DNA of 7,107 nucleotides from the NCBI GenBank assembly GCA_030426065.1, contig JAUHZH010000111.1:1-7107 (forward strand). The letters run 5' to 3'. A program made the position numbers and the translations under genes. The stretch comes from Gammaproteobacteria bacterium. GTDB lineage: Bacteria; Pseudomonadota; Gammaproteobacteria; Xanthomonadales; Marinicellaceae. Of the stretch, positions 6,038 through 7,107 are shown one piece after another; position 1 is the stretch's first letter; each line of letters starts with the position of its first letter. Below the pieces are notes generated by a model. That model saw only the letters and a program-made list of their open reading frames with translations, was not told the DNA's origin and did not search any database.

Positions 6038-7107
6038 TCAAAATTCCCAATAGGCAGGGATCAGCAAAATGAACAAAGTGAACAATTCAAGTCGGCCAAA
6101 AATCATGGCCAGAGAAAGGACCCATTTGCCGCCATCGGCGATGTTGGCATAGTGTGGTCCGGCTTCACCCAGGGCCGGACCCAAATTGGTCAAGCAGGCC
6201 AAAGATGATGAAAAAGCCGTGACCATGTCGGCACCAAATGCCGCCAACAACAAGGTGAACACACACAGCAAAAACAAGAACTGAACAAAGAAGGCTGACA
6301 CCGAGTCCAGCACCCGGTAGTTGATGGTTTTGTCATTGATCTTAACCAAATACTTGCCGTGGGGGTGGATCAATCGGTAAAGCTCACGCATGCTCATCTT
6401 AAAAAGCAGGATCATGCGAATGACTTTGAAGCCACCACCGGTTGAGCCCGCACAACCACCGATGGTGCTGAACAAAATCAACATCAAGGGCAAGGCGCCC
6501 GCCCACAAGTAAAATGGCTCGGTTGTGAAACCCGCTGTGGTGCCTATGGAAACGGCTTGAAAGGTCCCTTGTCGGATCGATTCGAATAAAGAATCAGCGG
6601 TGCCCGTTGTGTACACATAAAACGATGTCAGGGCTGAAGCCAACACCATGAAACCCAAGAACACCCGAACTTCGGCATCCAACAAATAGGTTCTGATTGA
6701 AGAAGACTTCCATGCCATGAAGTGAGAGGCAAAATTGATCCCAGCCACCATCATGAACACCACCGCCACGGCTTCAATCAAAGCGTTGTTGAAATACCCC
6801 ATCGAGGCATCGTGGGTAGAAAAACCACCAATTGAAATGGTTGTGAAAGCATGGCAAATGGCATCAAATAAATTCATGCCAGCAACGAAATAACTGAAAG
6901 CGCACATCACCGTGATGCCCAAGTAGATGTACCAAAGGGCTTTGGCTGTTTCCGTGATCCGGGGCGTCAGTTTTTGGTCTTTCATGGGACCCGGTGTTTC
7001 GGCCCTGAAAATCTGCATACCACCGATGCGTAACATGGGTAATACCGCGACGGCCAAAACGATGATGCCCATGCCGCCAAACCACTGCATTTGTTGCCGA
7101 TAAAATT
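6038..7107 (-). CDS. trkH: Trk system potassium uptake protein TrkH, N-terminal part outside the window
   Basis: Membrane channel subunit of the Trk K+ uptake system; works with the cytoplasmic NAD-binding regulator TrkA in the inner membrane. The frame stays open through the right edge: the bases before ATG 7088-7090 encode FYRQQ, which continues the family motif FYRQQ-QW-GGMGIIVL, so this ATG is internal. About 355 residues are seen, against 483 in E. coli; the first pore loop is missing. Visible (numbered from that Met): GGMGIIVLAVAVLPML (5-20), RAETPGPMKD (29-38), second pore loop TTISIGGFS (83-91), third pore loop SIGTTAGFTT (181-190), the intramembrane gating loop GGCAGSTGGGFKVIR (211-225), fourth pore loop LTNLGPALG (300-308), and C-terminal GRLELFTLFILLIPAYWEF. 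Filter glycines of the visible loops are intact. No trkA is in view. Confidence 0.96.
   Translation of the reverse strand, partial: FYRQQMQWFGGMGIIVLAVAVLPMLRIGGMQIFRAETPGPMKDQKLTPRITETAKALWYIYLGITVMCAFSYFVAGMNLFDAICHAFTTISIGGFSTHDASMGYFNNALIEAVAVVFMMVAGINFASHFMAWKSSSIRTYLLDAEVRVFLGFMVLASALTSFYVYTTGTADSLFESIRQGTFQAVSIGTTAGFTTEPFYLWAGALPLMLILFSTIGGCAGSTGGGFKVIRMILLFKMSMRELYRLIHPHGKYLVKINDKTINYRVLDSVSAFFVQFLFLLCVFTLLLAAFGADMVTAFSSSLACLTNLGPALGEAGPHYANIADGGKWVLSLAMIFGRLELFTLFILLIPAYWEF

Noticed and set aside
6038..7090. ATG at 7088-7090 as the true start of trkH
   Set aside because: The frame continues upstream with FYRQQ, a conserved TrkH stretch, and the first pore loop is missing, so the gene is cut by the window edge.

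Overview
The window looks like chromosomal DNA from a gammaproteobacterium. ZipA is essentially a gammaproteobacterial division protein, and the zipA-ligA order is the classical one for that class. The TrkH-type potassium channel subunit, the YeeN-type YebC protein and the PlpD-like patatin autotransporter all fit. I cannot name the genus from the sequence alone.

Layout, left to right: (1) a plus-strand gene cut by the left edge, encoding a patatin phospholipase fused to a POTRA domain and an outer-membrane beta-barrel (type Vd secretion). (2) A 68-bp convergent spacer holding two tandem copies of a short repeat. (3) On the minus strand, zipA and ligA, overlapping by 4 bp: a membrane anchor of the FtsZ ring followed by the NAD+-dependent DNA ligase. 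(4) A 450-bp divergent spacer, most of it a MITE-like element of about 270 bp with imperfect inverted ends and two large hairpins. (5) A small plus-strand gene for a basic 66-residue protein of unknown function, followed by a perfect 11-bp hairpin. (6) A 62-bp copy of the same repeat family, reduced to a pair of inverted ends. (7) On the minus strand, a YebC/PmpR-family gene of the YeeN type, and upstream of it trkH, which runs off the right edge.

The genes are ordinary housekeeping or envelope functions: cell division, DNA replication and repair, translation or transcription accessory, potassium uptake and outer-membrane lipase. I see no phage, defence or CRISPR locus. The most unusual content is between the genes: six copies of one motif (core TGTAGTGTCCTGWACTTGG), in three different spacers and three arrangements (tandem halves, a full element with hairpins, a solo inverted pair). 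This looks like a dispersed non-autonomous repeat family, and the small unknown gene sits between two of its members.
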